DNA of 64,000 nt from Paenacidovorax caeni (GCF_001298675.1 NZ_CYIG01000012.1:59222-123221), one strand, 5' to 3'. Positions 1-9,536 are shown, counted from the first letter of the stretch. Program-made: numbers and translations. Notes: a model not told the origin generated them from the sequence alone.

Positions 1-2
1 TC

Positions 3-818
3 GCGCTGCTGTTCGGTATCCACATGGTCATGGCCATTGGCGGGGCCGACATGCCGGTGGTGGTGTCCATGCTCAACAGCTACTCAGGCTGGGCGGCCGC
101 GGCCACCGGCTTCATGCTCTCCAACGACTTGCTGATCGTCACCGGCGCGCTGGTCGGCTCGTCGGGCGCCATCCTGAGCTACATCATGTGCAACGCGATG
201 AACCGCAACTTCATCAGCGTGATCGCGGGCGGCTTTGGCTCGGGTGGCGGTGCACCGGCCAAGAAGGGCGACGCAGCCGAGCCCCAGGGCGAGGCCGTGC
301 CCGTGAGCGCCACAGAGACGGCCGAGCTGCTGCGCGAGGCCAAGAGCGTCATCATCGTGCCTGGCTACGGCATGGCCGTGGCGCAGGCCCAGCACACGGT
401 GAACGAGATCGTGAAGACGCTGCGCGACAAGGGCGTGCAGGTGCGCTTCGCCATCCACCCCGTGGCGGGCCGCATGCCCGGCCATATGAACGTGCTGCTG
501 GCCGAGGCCAAGGTGCCTTACGACATCGTGATGGAGATGGACGAGATCAACGAGGACTTCCCCGAGGCCGACGTGGCCATGGTCATCGGCGCCAACGACA
601 TCGTGAACCCGGCCGCGCAGGACGACCCGACCAGCCCCATCGCCGGCATGCCGGTGCTGGAGGTGTGGAAGGCCAAGCACTCCATCGTGATGAAGCGCTC
701 CATGGCCTCGGGCTACGCGGGCGTGGACAACCCGTTGTTCTACAAAGAGAACAACCGCATGCTGTTCGGCGACGCGAAGAAGATGCTGGACGAAGTGCTC
801 TCCGCCCTCAAGGGCTGA
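3..818 (+). CDS. pntB: NAD(P) transhydrogenase subunit beta, 3' part
   Basis: This is the C-terminal part of the proton-translocating transhydrogenase beta subunit, which passes hydride between NADH and NADP+ in the inner membrane at the expense of the proton gradient. The frame is open from the window edge, so the gene starts upstream. The visible protein begins in the last membrane helices of domain II ([20 protein letters not shown] and the following hydrophobic stretch). A linker with GGGAPAKKG follows, then the NADP(H)-binding domain III with [33 protein letters not shown] and the C-terminal [16 protein letters not shown]. All these match the family closely. The stop at 816-818 is followed directly by a copy of the dispersed palindrome. 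Identification is secure; only the length cannot be judged. Confidence 0.97.
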   Translation, partial: ALLFGIHMVMAIGGADMPVVVSMLNSYSGWAAAATGFMLSNDLLIVTGALVGSSGAILSYIMCNAMNRNFISVIAGGFGSGGGAPAKKGDAAEPQGEAVPVSATETAELLREAKSVIIVPGYGMAVAQAQHTVNEIVKTLRDKGVQVRFAIHPVAGRMPGHMNVLLAEAKVPYDIVMEMDEINEDFPEADVAMVIGANDIVNPAAQDDPTSPIAGMPVLEVWKAKHSIVMKRSMASGYAGVDNPLFYKENNRMLFGDAKKMLDEVLSALKG

Positions 819-830
819 AAGCGCTCCTGC

Positions 831-873
831 TTCGATAGCTGCCAGCGCTTGCCTGGAGAGCGCTGGAGGCCGA
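831..873 (+). repeat. Dispersed AGCGCT palindrome, copy 1
   Basis: GATAGCTGCCAGCGCTT is followed by AGCGCTGG; arms CCAGCGCT at 842-849 and AGCGCTGG at 859-866. It lies 3' of pntB and is the first of at least thirteen related intergenic elements in the window. Confidence 0.75.
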
Positions 874-965
874 TTTGGCACGTATTCCCAGTCAGGGCAT
901 GCGGCGCTGAAGCGGCCAAAGGCGCATCCGTTCGGGCTGCGTTACATTGGCGGCTTGTTTTTTTG

Positions 966-997
966 GCGCCGCCGCCAGTTTCCGCTGGCGGCGGCGC
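966..997 (+). promoter_or_regulatory. Strong GC hairpin before metN
   Basis: GCGCCGCCGCCAG at 966-978 and its exact reverse complement at 985-997 form a perfect 13-bp stem with a 6-nt loop, ending 14 nt before the metN start. No T run follows, so it is not a standard terminator. If transcribed, it would sit just upstream of the ribosome site, where no clear Shine-Dalgarno sequence is visible. Confidence 0.6.
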
Positions 998-1011
998 ATT
1001 GCATTCGCACC

Positions 1012-2058
1012 ATGATTGACCTACGGGGTATCACCCAGATTTACCAGGGCCCACAAGGCCCGGTCGAGGCCTTGCGGGGCATCGACCTTTCCATCGCGCC
1101 GGGCGAGGTGTTCGGCATCATCGGGCGCAGCGGCGCGGGCAAAAGCTCGCTGGTGCGCGTCATCAACCTGCTCAACCGGCCCACGCGCGGTGCCGTTGTG
1201 GTGGCAGGGCGCGACCTGACCCAGCTCAACGGCGAGCAGCTGCGCGCGGCGCGGCGCGACATTGGCATGGTGTTTCAGCACTTCAACCTGCTGTCCTCGC
1301 GCACCGTGTACGACAACGTGGCCCTGCCGCTGGAGCTGGCCGGCATGGCGCCGGCCGCCATGCGTGAGCGCGTGGGGCCGCTCTTGGAGCTGGTGGGCCT
1401 GTCGCACCTGGCCGACCGCTACCCTGCGCAGATCTCGGGCGGGCAGAAGCAGCGCGTGGGCATTGCCCGTGCGCTGGCCAGCCGCCCCAAGGTGCTGCTG
1501 TCCGACGAAGCGACCAGCGCGCTCGACCCCGAGACCACGCGCTCCATCCTCGACCTGCTGCGCCAGGTGAACCGCGAGCTGGGCCTGACGGTAGTGCTCA
1601 TCACGCACCAGATGCAGGTCATCAAGCAGATTGCCGACCGCGTGGCGGTGATCGATGCCGGGCAAATCGTTGAAATGGGACCGGTGCTTGACGTGTTCAC
1701 GCGCCCGCAGCAGCCCATCACCAAGAGCCTGATCGACGAAATCGTGCCGCAGGAGCTGCCTGCCAGCGTGCTGGCGCGCGTGCGCAGCCTCGCTGCGCGC
1801 CTGGCACCGGGCGACAGCGGCCAGCTGCTGCGCCTGTCCTACGCGGGCGAGCAGGCGTACGAGCCCATCCTGTCGCACCTGATCCGCGAGCTGGGGCTCG
1901 ATCTGTCGATCCTGCATGGGCAGATCGACGAGATCCAGGAACAGACCTTCGGCTCGCTGGCGGTGTACGCCAGCGGCTCCATGGCGCGCATCGGCGCGGC
2001 CATCGACTATCTGCGCGCACAGGGCGTGGTGGTGCAGACCGTGGAAGTGACGGGGTGA
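1012..2058 (+). CDS. metN: Methionine ABC transporter ATP-binding protein
   Basis: This is the ATPase of the MetNIQ importer for methionine, working on the cytoplasmic face of the inner membrane. The 348-residue protein has Walker [10 protein letters not shown] (about residues 38-46), signature ISGGQKQR, a Walker B ending in [10 protein letters not shown], and the H-loop TH. A C-terminal NIL/ACT-like regulatory domain (about 270-348) in this family binds methionine and inhibits transport. I chose the ATG giving [12 protein letters not shown], because that is the usual N-terminus; the frame is open further upstream but that part is not MetN-like. metI follows after 4 nt and metQ further on, a standard metNIQ order. 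Confidence 0.96.
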   Translation: MIDLRGITQIYQGPQGPVEALRGIDLSIAPGEVFGIIGRSGAGKSSLVRVINLLNRPTRGAVVVAGRDLTQLNGEQLRAARRDIGMVFQHFNLLSSRTVYDNVALPLELAGMAPAAMRERVGPLLELVGLSHLADRYPAQISGGQKQRVGIARALASRPKVLLSDEATSALDPETTRSILDLLRQVNRELGLTVVLITHQMQVIKQIADRVAVIDAGQIVEMGPVLDVFTRPQQPITKSLIDEIVPQELPASVLARVRSLAARLAPGDSGQLLRLSYAGEQAYEPILSHLIRELGLDLSILHGQIDEIQEQTFGSLAVYASGSMARIGAAIDYLRAQGVVVQTVEVTG

Positions 2059-2062
2059 CGCG

Positions 2063-2728
2063 ATGTTCGAGAATTTTTCTGAAATGATGCTGGAACTGTT
2101 TGCCACCTCGCTGTGGGAAACGGTGGTGATGGTCGGGGCCTCGGGCATCGTGGGCGGGCTGGTGGGCATTCCGCTGGGCGTGTTCCTGCGCCTGACCGAC
2201 AAGGGCGGGGTGCTGGAGCATGGCCTGGCCAACAAGGTGGTGGGCGGCATCGTCAACGCGGTGCGCTCCACGCCGTTCATCATCCTGCTGGTGGCCATCA
2301 TTCCGTTCACGCGGCTCGTCACCGGCACCTCGATCGGCACCTGGGCCGCCGTGGTGCCGCTGACGCTGGCCTCCGCCCCCTTCATCGCGCGCCTGGTGGA
2401 AACCGCGCTGCGCGAGGTGGACCACGGCCTGGTGGAGGCCGCGCAGTCCATGGGCGCTTCGACCTGGCAGATCGTCTGGAAGGTGCTGCTGCCCGAGGCG
2501 CTGCCCGGCATCGTGGCGGGCCTGACCATCAGCTTCGTCAGCCTCACGGGCTACTCGGCCATGGCCGGTGCGGTGGGCGGTGGCGGCCTGGGCGACTTGG
2601 GCATCCGCTACGGCTACCAGCGCTTCCTGCCGGACGTGATGTTGGCCGTGGTGCTCATCCTGATCGTGTTCGTGCAAGCCATCCAGAGCTTGGGCGACTG
2701 GGCAGTGCGGCGTCTGTCGCACCGCTGA
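2063..2728 (+). CDS. metI: Methionine ABC transporter permease
   Basis: MetI forms the membrane channel of the methionine importer. The 221-residue protein has about five membrane helices and the BPD_transp_1 coupling region EAAQSMGASTWQIVWKVLLPEALPGI, where the EAA loop contacts MetN. Its length is normal for the family. It starts 4 nt after the metN stop, so the two are probably translationally coupled. Its 3' end is followed by a terminator-like palindrome before metQ. Confidence 0.96.
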   Translation: MFENFSEMMLELFATSLWETVVMVGASGIVGGLVGIPLGVFLRLTDKGGVLEHGLANKVVGGIVNAVRSTPFIILLVAIIPFTRLVTGTSIGTWAAVVPLTLASAPFIARLVETALREVDHGLVEAAQSMGASTWQIVWKVLLPEALPGIVAGLTISFVSLTGYSAMAGAVGGGGLGDLGIRYGYQRFLPDVMLAVVLILIVFVQAIQSLGDWAVRRLSHR

Positions 2729-2740
2729 GCACTCTTTTTT

Positions 2741-2786
2741 TGATAGCGGCTAGCGCTTTCTGGTAAAGCGCTAGCGCCATTTTTTA
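2741..2786 (+). repeat. Dispersed AGCGCT palindrome, copy 2 (terminator-like)
   Basis: GCTAGCGCTTT at 2749-2759 and AAAGCGCTAGC at 2765-2775 form an 11-bp stem with a 5-nt loop. A run of T lies on each side (2734-2741 and 2780-2785). It looks like an intrinsic terminator but sits inside the metNIQ gene order, between metI and metQ. Confidence 0.75.
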
Positions 2787-2808
2787 TCTAAATACCAAAG
2801 GAACTCTC

Positions 2809-3603
<795 letters not shown>

Positions 3604-3633
3604 TTCCTCCACACTGCTCCGAAAGGACTCTCC

Positions 3634-4182
3634 ATGGGCACGTACCGCATCGCCGTCGTCGTCGGCAGCCTCCGCAAGGACTCCTTCAACCGCAAGCTGG
3701 CTACGGCGCTGGCGCGGCTGGCACCTGCCGATTTCGCGTTCCAGCAGGTGCGCATTGACGACCTGCCGCTTTACAACCAGGACGATGACGGTGCGCCGGC
3801 CGAGGCGGTGCGCCGCTTCAAAGCCGAGATTGCGGGGGCGCAGGGCGTGCTGTTCGTCACGCCGGAGTACAACCGCTCCATCCCGGGCGTGCTCAAGAAC
3901 GCGCTCGACCAGGGCTCGCGTCCTTACGGGCAAAGCGCCTGGGCGGGCAAGCCCGCCGGAGTGATTGGCACCTCCATCGGCGCCATTGGTACGGCGCTGG
4001 CGCAGCAGCACTTGCGCAACGTGCTGGCGTACCTGGACATGCCCACGCTGGGCCAGCCCGAGGCCTTTGTGCATGCCAAGGACGGCCTGTTTGATGCCGA
4101 CGGCAATATCGGCGAAGCCAGCCGGGCTTTCCTGCAAGGCTGGGTGGACAAGTACGTGGCCTGGGTCAAGCGCCACGCATGA
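3634..4182 (+). CDS. NADPH-dependent FMN reductase family protein
   Basis: This is a flavodoxin-fold quinone/FMN reductase of the ChrR/YieF type, which uses NAD(P)H to reduce quinones, azo compounds or chromate in two-electron steps. The 182-residue length is typical. The FMN phosphate loop is GSLRKDSFNRKLA (residues about 10-22), and TPEYNRSIPGVLKNALD (about 72-88) is the second flavin-contacting segment. It lies 30 nt after metQ with GAAAGGA before the ATG, so it may be co-transcribed. The true substrate cannot be told from sequence. It converges with azoR, another flavoenzyme of related function. Confidence 0.88.
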   Translation: MGTYRIAVVVGSLRKDSFNRKLATALARLAPADFAFQQVRIDDLPLYNQDDDGAPAEAVRRFKAEIAGAQGVLFVTPEYNRSIPGVLKNALDQGSRPYGQSAWAGKPAGVIGTSIGAIGTALAQQHLRNVLAYLDMPTLGQPEAFVHAKDGLFDADGNIGEASRAFLQGWVDKYVAWVKRHA

Positions 4183-4201
4183 GGCGTTGCACTCCTGATT
4201 C

Positions 4202-4245
4202 GATAGCTGCCAGCGCTTTCTGAGTAAGCCTTAGAGCCGCTTTTC
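4202..4245 (+). repeat. Dispersed AGCGCT palindrome, copy 3 (degenerate)
   Basis: GATAGCTGCCAGCGCTTTC is followed by a decayed right arm (AAGCCTTAGAGCC). The left half matches copy 1 exactly; the right half has lost pairing. Confidence 0.6.
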
Positions 4246-4250
4246 ATGTA

Positions 4251-4289
4251 AAAAACCGGCCATGCCTGTGCGGCATGGCCGGTTTTTTT
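4251..4289. terminator. Bidirectional terminator between FMN reductase and azoR
   Basis: The stem ACCGGCCATGCC / GGCATGGCCGGT has a 5-nt loop (4267-4271), an A run on the left and seven T on the right. It can therefore end transcripts from both converging genes. Confidence 0.9.
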
Positions 4290-4302
4290 GTCGGGTGGGC
4301 GC

Positions 4303-4953
4303 TCAGGCGGCTTGCGTTACTTGCGCCTGGTTGGCGGCGCCGCCATGTACTTCGGTGGCGATCGCCTGGGCGGCGGCTTCCAGGGCCTTGGCCTTGGCCT
4401 CGGGGCCCATGCCCACGCCCTCGGCGCGCACGAAGCGCACGTCGGTCACGCCGAAGAAGCCCAGCACGGTCTGCAGGTAGCTTTCCTGGTGCTCCATGGC
4501 ACGGCCTGCGTCGCTGGTGGAGTACATGCCGCCACGGCTGGAGGCAACGATCACCGTCTTGCCCTTGGCCAGGCCCTCGGGACCGTTGGCGGTGTAGCGG
4601 AAGGTGCGGCCCGGCTGGGCGATACGGTCGATCCAGGCCTTGAGCTGGGTCGGAATGGTGAAGTTGTAGAACGGCGCGCCGATCACCACCACATCGGCGG
4701 CCAGGAACTGCGCCACAAGGCGTTCGGACACAGCGTTTTCGCGCTGCTGGGCCTCGCTCAGACCTTCCGTCTGGCCGGTGCGCGGGGCCATGGCATCCAT
4801 GGTGAAGTGGGCCGGGGCGTCCTGCACCAGGTCAAGGTACTGCACCTGCGTGCCAGGGTGGCTGGCTTTCCAGGCCTCGACGATCTGGGCCGAGAGTTGG
4901 CGGGAAACGGACTGGGCGCCGGTGATGGCGGAATCGATGTGCAGCAGTTGCAT
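4303..4953 (-). CDS. azoR: FMN-dependent NADH-azoreductase
   Basis: AzoR is a flavodoxin-fold NADH:quinone/azo oxidoreductase of about 200 residues that reduces azo dyes and quinones with FMN. This copy has 216 residues and starts [20 protein letters not shown]; the SxxGxxSxS-like phosphate loop is followed by [19 protein letters not shown] and SSRGGMYS, both flavin-contacting regions of the family. The C-terminus is slightly long and alanine-rich. It is transcribed divergently from a LysR regulator 130 bp away, the usual arrangement for LysR-controlled azoR/quinone reductases. The ATG at 4953 is preceded by CAGGAGCC, a good ribosome site. Confidence 0.94.
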   Translation of the reverse strand: MQLLHIDSAITGAQSVSRQLSAQIVEAWKASHPGTQVQYLDLVQDAPAHFTMDAMAPRTGQTEGLSEAQQRENAVSERLVAQFLAADVVVIGAPFYNFTIPTQLKAWIDRIAQPGRTFRYTANGPEGLAKGKTVIVASSRGGMYSTSDAGRAMEHQESYLQTVLGFFGVTDVRFVRAEGVGMGPEAKAKALEAAAQAIATEVHGGAANQAQVTQAA

Positions 4954-5047
4954 GGTGGCTCCTGAAAGAAAAAGGCCACGTTCGTGTGGCGATGGGTGAA
5001 TTTTGAATTGGCCTGCCACTGTTGATAAGTAGGCGTCGATGCGATAG

Positions 5048-5069
5048 ATTGTTCTGCCAGTAGAACAAT
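5048..5069. promoter_or_regulatory. Candidate LysR operator between azoR and its regulator
   Basis: ATTGTTCT and AGAACAAT form a perfect 8-bp inverted repeat around a 6-bp spacer in the divergent promoter region. A palindrome with the T-N11-A kind of spacing is what LysR regulators bind. Confidence 0.7.
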
Positions 5070-5083
5070 GAGGGCGCGCCGCC

Positions 5084-6019
5084 ATGCAAGACCTGAACGA
5101 CATGCTGTATTTCGCCGAGGTGGCCGAGCGCGGCGGCTTTGCCGCGGCCGGGCGGGCGCTGGGCATTCCGAAGTCGCGCCTGTCACGCCGTGTGGCCGAG
5201 CTGGAGGTCCAGCTGGGCGTGCGCCTGCTGCAGCGCACCACGCGGCGGCTGGCACTGACCGAGGTGGGCGAGGCGTACCTGCGCCACTGCCAGGCCATGC
5301 GCGAGTCGGCCGAAGCGGCGGCCGACCTGGTGGCCCAGGTGCAGACCGCGCCGCGCGGCACGGTGCGTGTGAGCTGCCCGGTCACGCTGGCGCAGACCGT
5401 GCTGGGCGAGCTGATGCCGGACTTCCTGGCACGCTGCCCCCAGGTGCGCGTGGACATGCAGGTCAGCAACCGCGCGGTGAACCTGGTGGAGGAGGGCATT
5501 GACGTGGCGCTGCGTGTGCGCGCCACGCTGGACGACAGCGGCAGCATGGTCGTCAAGCGGCTCGACAGCGCGCGCCAGGTGCTGGTGGCAAGCCCGGAGC
5601 TGATCGCCCGCCAGGGGCTGCCTGCGAGCCTCGACGATCTGGCGGGCATGGACAGCATCGCCATGTCGGCGCCCGACGGCAAGGCCGTCTGGGTGCTCTC
5701 GGGACCGCATGGGGCGCAGCAGACGGTGCACCACAGCCCGCGCTACGTGGCTGACGATCTGCTCACGCTCAAATTCGCGGCGCTGGCGGGCACCGGCATT
5801 TGCTGGCTGCCCGACTACATGTGCCACGAGGAAATCCGCGCGCGCCGGCTGGTGCATGTGCTGCCCGAGTGGGAGCCGCCACAGGGCATCGTGCACGCGG
5901 TCTTTCCCTCGCGCCGTGGGCTGGCGCCCGCGGTGCGGCATTTCCTCGACTTCCTGGGCGAGACCATGCCCGGGCGCAGCAGCTGGGCCACGCGCGTTGC
6001 GGCGGCGCCCCCGGCGTGA
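5084..6019 (+). CDS. LysR-family transcriptional regulator
   Basis: This 311-residue LysR regulator has the N-terminal winged helix-turn-helix ([41 protein letters not shown]) and a periplasmic-binding-protein-like effector domain (about 90-300). The sequence [31 protein letters not shown] is typical of the subgroup that controls quinone and azo reductases. It is divergent from azoR, with a palindromic candidate operator at 5048-5069 between them, so it probably regulates azoR and itself. The effector is unknown. Confidence 0.92.
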   Translation: MQDLNDMLYFAEVAERGGFAAAGRALGIPKSRLSRRVAELEVQLGVRLLQRTTRRLALTEVGEAYLRHCQAMRESAEAAADLVAQVQTAPRGTVRVSCPVTLAQTVLGELMPDFLARCPQVRVDMQVSNRAVNLVEEGIDVALRVRATLDDSGSMVVKRLDSARQVLVASPELIARQGLPASLDDLAGMDSIAMSAPDGKAVWVLSGPHGAQQTVHHSPRYVADDLLTLKFAALAGTGICWLPDYMCHEEIRARRLVHVLPEWEPPQGIVHAVFPSRRGLAPAVRHFLDFLGETMPGRSSWATRVAAAPPA

Positions 6020-6068
6020 CGCGGGATTGAATACCGGCACGCCGTGCTGCTATCGGAGCCTGGTGCTT

Positions 6069-6092
6069 CATTTGCTGCGACAATGCAACAAA
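6069..6092. promoter_or_regulatory. Imperfect inverted repeat before the HDOD gene
   Basis: ATTTGCTG and CAACAAAT match in 7 of 8 positions as an inverted repeat and end 8 nt before the start codon at 6100. It could be an operator or part of the translation start; no function is shown. Confidence 0.4.
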
Positions 6093-6099
6093 TTGCTAC

Positions 6100-6984
6100 A
6101 TGAGTGCCGCAGCCATCGTGACCACGCACCCTATTGACCAGGACATCGACCAGGCCCGCAACCTGCCCGCTGTGCGCGCCATCATCATTCCGCCGTGCCC
6201 CGAGGCCTTGCAGAAGCTGATGCGCATCGTTCACAGCGCAGAGCCGGAGATGGGGGCGCTGGACCAGCTCGCGTCTTCCGATGTGGCGCTGGCCGCCGCG
6301 CTCATCCGCCAGGCCAACAGCCCGCTGCACGGGCTGACGCAGCCGGTGCAGACGGTGGGCATGGCGCTCACCGTGCTCGGTCTGCGGCCAGCGCTGGAGC
6401 TGATGACCGCCTTCATCACCCGCCATGCGCTGCAGGTGCGTTCGCCACTGCTGGAGCATTTTTGGGACAGCTCGCAGCGCCGAGCCATCGCGTGCGAGCA
6501 CATTGGCGCGCAGCTCTACAGCATGCCGCCGGGCCTGGGCTACAGCTTCGGGCTGTTCTGCCATGTCGGTTTTCCGGTCCTGCTCAAGGCGTTGCGCGGC
6601 TACGCCAGCACCGTGACGGAGGCGCTGGCGCGCAAGGACCGCACCTTCACCCAGACCGAGAACGCCAACCACCGCACCGACCATGCCGTGGTCGGCGCCA
6701 TCGTGGCGCGCACCTGGCACCTGCCCGGGGACGTGGCCCAGGCCATCTGGCTGCACCACGACTTTGCCTGCCTGCAGGACGAGCGCTTTGCCCCGGTGGT
6801 GCGCCAGCTGGTGGCGCTGGGCGCGCTGGCCGATTTCCTGGTGCACCAGCACGAGGGCCTGGAGCCCGCGCGCGAGTGGCACCAGCACGGCCAGGCGTGC
6901 CTGGACTTCCTGCAGGTGTCACGCGACGAACTGGAGCATTGGATCGACCAGCTGCATCCGGCCCTGGACGCGGTAGGGCGTTGA
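6100..6984 (+). CDS. HDOD-domain protein
   Basis: HDOD domains are catalytically inactive relatives of HD phosphohydrolases used as signalling scaffolds. The 294-residue protein is almost entirely HDOD: PPCPEALQKLMRIV at about residue 30, DVALAAALIRQANSPLHGL with the family's helix pattern, and LFCHVGFPVLLKAL and NANHRTDHAVVGAIVARTWHLP in the second half. The classical metal-binding HD pair is not present as such. It stands alone, with the interrupted dispersed palindrome and a composite insertion right behind it. Its partner is unknown. Confidence 0.88.
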   Translation: MSAAAIVTTHPIDQDIDQARNLPAVRAIIIPPCPEALQKLMRIVHSAEPEMGALDQLASSDVALAAALIRQANSPLHGLTQPVQTVGMALTVLGLRPALELMTAFITRHALQVRSPLLEHFWDSSQRRAIACEHIGAQLYSMPPGLGYSFGLFCHVGFPVLLKALRGYASTVTEALARKDRTFTQTENANHRTDHAVVGAIVARTWHLPGDVAQAIWLHHDFACLQDERFAPVVRQLVALGALADFLVHQHEGLEPAREWHQHGQACLDFLQVSRDELEHWIDQLHPALDAVGR

Positions 6985-7002
6985 CCGCTTATTGCGCTTG
7001 AA

Positions 7003-7016
7003 TTGATAGCTTTTAG
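7003..7016 (+). repeat. Left half of an interrupted dispersed palindrome
   Basis: TGATAGCTTTTAG is the left arm start of the dispersed element; its continuation CGCTTGCTGCACAAGG lies after the insertion at 12125. Joining across the TTAG duplication restores a normal copy. Confidence 0.8.
7013..7016. repeat. Target-site duplication TTAG, left
   Basis: TTAG directly abuts the outer end of IS copy 1 and recurs at 12121-12124 next to the outer end of IS copy 2. It fits the YTAR target of IS5-family elements. Confidence 0.75.
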
Positions 7017-7156
7017 GGAAATCCTGCAAAACCTTCCCCTCTGTTTGGTGGGTGTCAGCAGGCCATGGCATCGTCTCACCGCATGTGAAGCAAAGCAGCC
7101 TTGATCTGAACCTGAGCACCAAAAAAACCCGCAAGCAGCAGTTGTTCAGGATGTCC
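7017..7156 (+). mobile_element. IS5-like remnant, copy 1 (140 bp)
   Basis: It begins GGAAATCCTGCAAAAC and ends GTTGTTCAGGATGTCC; the ends are inverted repeats matching in 13 of 16 positions. It matches copy 2 almost base for base up to CAGCAGTTG and then jumps to TTCAGGATGTCC. The missing segment is bounded by AGTTG in copy 2, as in a short-homology deletion. A 2-nt insertion also turns the transposase start ATG AAG into ATG TGA. Confidence 0.85.
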
Positions 7157-7166
7157 CAAGAGACTC

Positions 7167-8069
7167 TCAGTCATGCAGATGTTCGGCCACAAACTGGCGA
7201 AAAATTCCCATGGCAGGCGCTTCAGTGCGGTCGGCCAGGGTAACGAACGCAAAGTGTGCGCCCTCATTCAACGCCGGAGTGATGGGCAACTCCACCAAGC
7301 TACCATTGGCGATGGCTTCACGCGCGGGGCTGATGAGGCCGAGGAACACCGCGTCACTGCCGTGTACCGCTTGTAGCAAACTGTTGATATCGTTGCAGCG
7401 CAGGGTCACCGCGACCTGGGGGTCAGCTGCGGGCCCATAGCGGGTGATCAGAAGACGTGCCAACTCCGGATTGAGTGAAGTCGACGCTAACGGATAGCGT
7501 TGGAGGTGTGCAAATGTAATGGGGGTGTTGAATTTGGTAAGGGGGTGACCCACGCGACAGATGAAACCACCGCGCATTTGGCCCAAGTCTTCGATCAACA
7601 GGTCATCAGCAGGCGTGACGCTGCGTAGATCCACGACCAGGGCGTCGAATCCACGTTCGCGCAAGCGCCTGGTCTGCAACTCGGGGGGGCCGGATTCGAG
7701 GCTGACCTGCACTCTCGGATGCATGCTGGCCATGTAACGCAGAAAGGGCTGCATCAGCAGTGCAGTAGGCCCCGCGCCGAGTCCAATGCGGATGACCCCC
7801 AAGTAGCCCTCTTGCAATAGCTGTGCGCTGCGTTTTAGCTCAACGGCATCCAGCACCATGCGGCGCGCCCGGCTTGCAACGGTCTGGCCGAACGGCGTCA
7901 ACTCGTTGCGCTTGCCCATTCGGTCGATCAGACGTGCTCCGAGGTCGTCTTCGAGGGTCTGAATGCTGCGACTCAGGGCGGACTGGGTGATGTGGCACCG
8001 CTCCGCGGCGCGGCTGAACGAACCGGTGTCCGCCACAGCCAGCAGGTACTCCAGATGGCGCAGGTTCAT
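7167..8069 (-). CDS. LysR-family transcriptional regulator of the cassette
   Basis: This 300-residue LysR regulator has the N-terminal winged helix-turn-helix (MNLRHLEYLLAVADTGSFSRAAERCHITQSALSRSIQTLE) followed by a full effector-binding domain. It is divergent from the transporter gene, separated by 126 bp holding ATGCAT-centred palindromes, so it probably controls the transporter-amidohydrolase-glutaminase operon. The stop lies only 10 bp from the inner end of IS copy 1. Base composition is milder than in the flanking chromosome, in line with foreign origin. Confidence 0.92.
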   Translation of the reverse strand: MNLRHLEYLLAVADTGSFSRAAERCHITQSALSRSIQTLEDDLGARLIDRMGKRNELTPFGQTVASRARRMVLDAVELKRSAQLLQEGYLGVIRIGLGAGPTALLMQPFLRYMASMHPRVQVSLESGPPELQTRRLRERGFDALVVDLRSVTPADDLLIEDLGQMRGGFICRVGHPLTKFNTPITFAHLQRYPLASTSLNPELARLLITRYGPAADPQVAVTLRCNDINSLLQAVHGSDAVFLGLISPAREAIANGSLVELPITPALNEGAHFAFVTLADRTEAPAMGIFRQFVAEHLHD

Positions 8070-8092
8070 TTCCTTTGTCGCATGAGTTTTTT

Positions 8093-8118
8093 GAATGCAT
8101 TCGGAATAAATTATGCAT
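8093..8118. promoter_or_regulatory. Candidate LysR operator of the cassette
   Basis: GAATGCATTC (8093-8102) is a perfect 10-bp palindrome, and a second ATGCAT lies at 8113-8118, in the divergent region between the regulator and the transporter. Confidence 0.55.
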
Positions 8119-8195
8119 TAGACGCATTTGATCATGATTCCTATGATTTCGCACGCTGTCGTCCAAGGCAGCAGCAATCATCCGGAGACAAATTC

Positions 8196-9536
8196 ATGGG
8201 CGTTCAAAATTCCAGTATGGGCGACGTTGCGTTGCCGCCCACATCCCAGCGCGTATCGAACAATTCAACTGCCGCGACGAGTAAGGTGCAGCCCCGCGTC
8301 GTGGCTGCAACAGTGGCTGGCAACGCACTTGAGTTCTTCGATTTCACCACCTACGCGTTCTTCGCCGTTTATATCGGCCAGACCTTCTTTCCCGCTGACG
8401 AACCGCTGGTCACGGTGATGCTGTCGGTAGCGGTCTTTGGCGTTGGCTTCATCACGCGCCCTTTGGGCGGGCTGCTGATCGGCGCTTTTGCCGATCGTGC
8501 AGGACGCAAGCCGGCCATGCTGTTGACCATTGCGCTCATCACGGTCGGCACGATCGGCATGGCGCTCACCCCCTCGTACGCAAGCATCGGATTGGCGGCA
8601 CCCATCATCGTCATTGCCTGTCGGCTGGTGCAGGGGCTGGCCCTGGGCGGCGAGGTCGGGCCGTCTACCACGTATCTGATCGAGATCGCACCCCAGGGCC
8701 GGCGCGGCCTGTATGGCAGCTGGCAGCTTGCCAGCCAGGGCATAGCCTCGCTGGCGGCTGGCGTCGTCGGCATTGTGCTCACGCTGGCGCTAAGCAAGGA
8801 GCAGATGCTGGCGTGGGGTTGGCGTATCCCTTTCTTGCTCGGTCTGGCATTGATCCCCATTGCCGTCTTTCTGCGCCGCCACATGCCCGAGAGCCTCGAG
8901 CAGCCCACGCATAGCGGACCCATCAAGAGCCCGCTGGCCGATATCCGGCACCATCTGCGACCGATCATGCTGGCGCTCATGGTCATCCTGGGTGTGACGA
9001 TCTCGACCTATGCGGCGATCTACATGACCACCTATGCCGTGACCACGCTCAAGCTCTCCGCGACGATCGCCATGTCGGCGACCATCGTATTCGGCGTGGC
9101 GACCTGGGCGGGTGCGCTGCTTGGGGGCTGGCTGTCAGATCTGTATGGGCGCAAACCCGTGATGCTCTGGGCTCGCGTGGCATTGTTCGTGCTGGTCTAT
9201 CCGGCTTACATGCTGCTCATCGAGCACACCAGCGTTGCCACTCTGGCACTGGCGACTGCGCTGCTGGCATTGCTCACGGGCATTGGCGGCGCGCCAACGC
9301 TGGTGGCCATCCCGGAGCTGTTCCCCGGCCATGTACGCGCGCTCGGGCTGTCGATTGCCTATGCCTTTGGCGTGGCGCTGTTTGGTGGCACCGCGCAACT
9401 GGTGATCACCTGGCTCATCAAGGTGACCGACAACCCGGCGGCGCCAGCGGTCTACGTCCTTATCACCAGCTTGATCGCCATCGTCGGCATTCTGCTCATG
9501 CGCGAAACCGGCGGTGACAAGGAACTACAGAAATGA
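8196..9536 (+). CDS. MFS transporter, metabolite:H+ symporter (MHS) type
   Basis: This 446-residue protein with about 12 membrane helices resembles the MHS subfamily (ProP, ShiA, citrate and alpha-ketoglutarate carriers). Hallmarks are AGNALEFFDFTTYAFFAVYIGQTFFP in helix 1, RPLGGLLIGAFADRAGRKPAM as the loop 2-3 motif, and RLVQGLALGGEVGPSTTYLIE in helix 4. I chose the ATG at 8196 because GGAGA lies 9 nt upstream; the open frame reaches back into the regulator's promoter. It heads a three-gene operon with an amidohydrolase and a glutaminase, so the substrate is probably an acylated amino acid or similar organic acid; that is inference. Confidence 0.9.
   Translation: MGVQNSSMGDVALPPTSQRVSNNSTAATSKVQPRVVAATVAGNALEFFDFTTYAFFAVYIGQTFFPADEPLVTVMLSVAVFGVGFITRPLGGLLIGAFADRAGRKPAMLLTIALITVGTIGMALTPSYASIGLAAPIIVIACRLVQGLALGGEVGPSTTYLIEIAPQGRRGLYGSWQLASQGIASLAAGVVGIVLTLALSKEQMLAWGWRIPFLLGLALIPIAVFLRRHMPESLEQPTHSGPIKSPLADIRHHLRPIMLALMVILGVTISTYAAIYMTTYAVTTLKLSATIAMSATIVFGVATWAGALLGGWLSDLYGRKPVMLWARVALFVLVYPAYMLLIEHTSVATLALATALLALLTGIGGAPTLVAIPELFPGHVRALGLSIAYAFGVALFGGTAQLVITWLIKVTDNPAAPAVYVLITSLIAIVGILLMRETGGDKELQK

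Noticed and set aside
966..997. metN hairpin as a transcription terminator
   Set aside because: The T run lies upstream of the stem on the plus strand, and the minus strand has A there; neither direction has the needed U tract after the hairpin.
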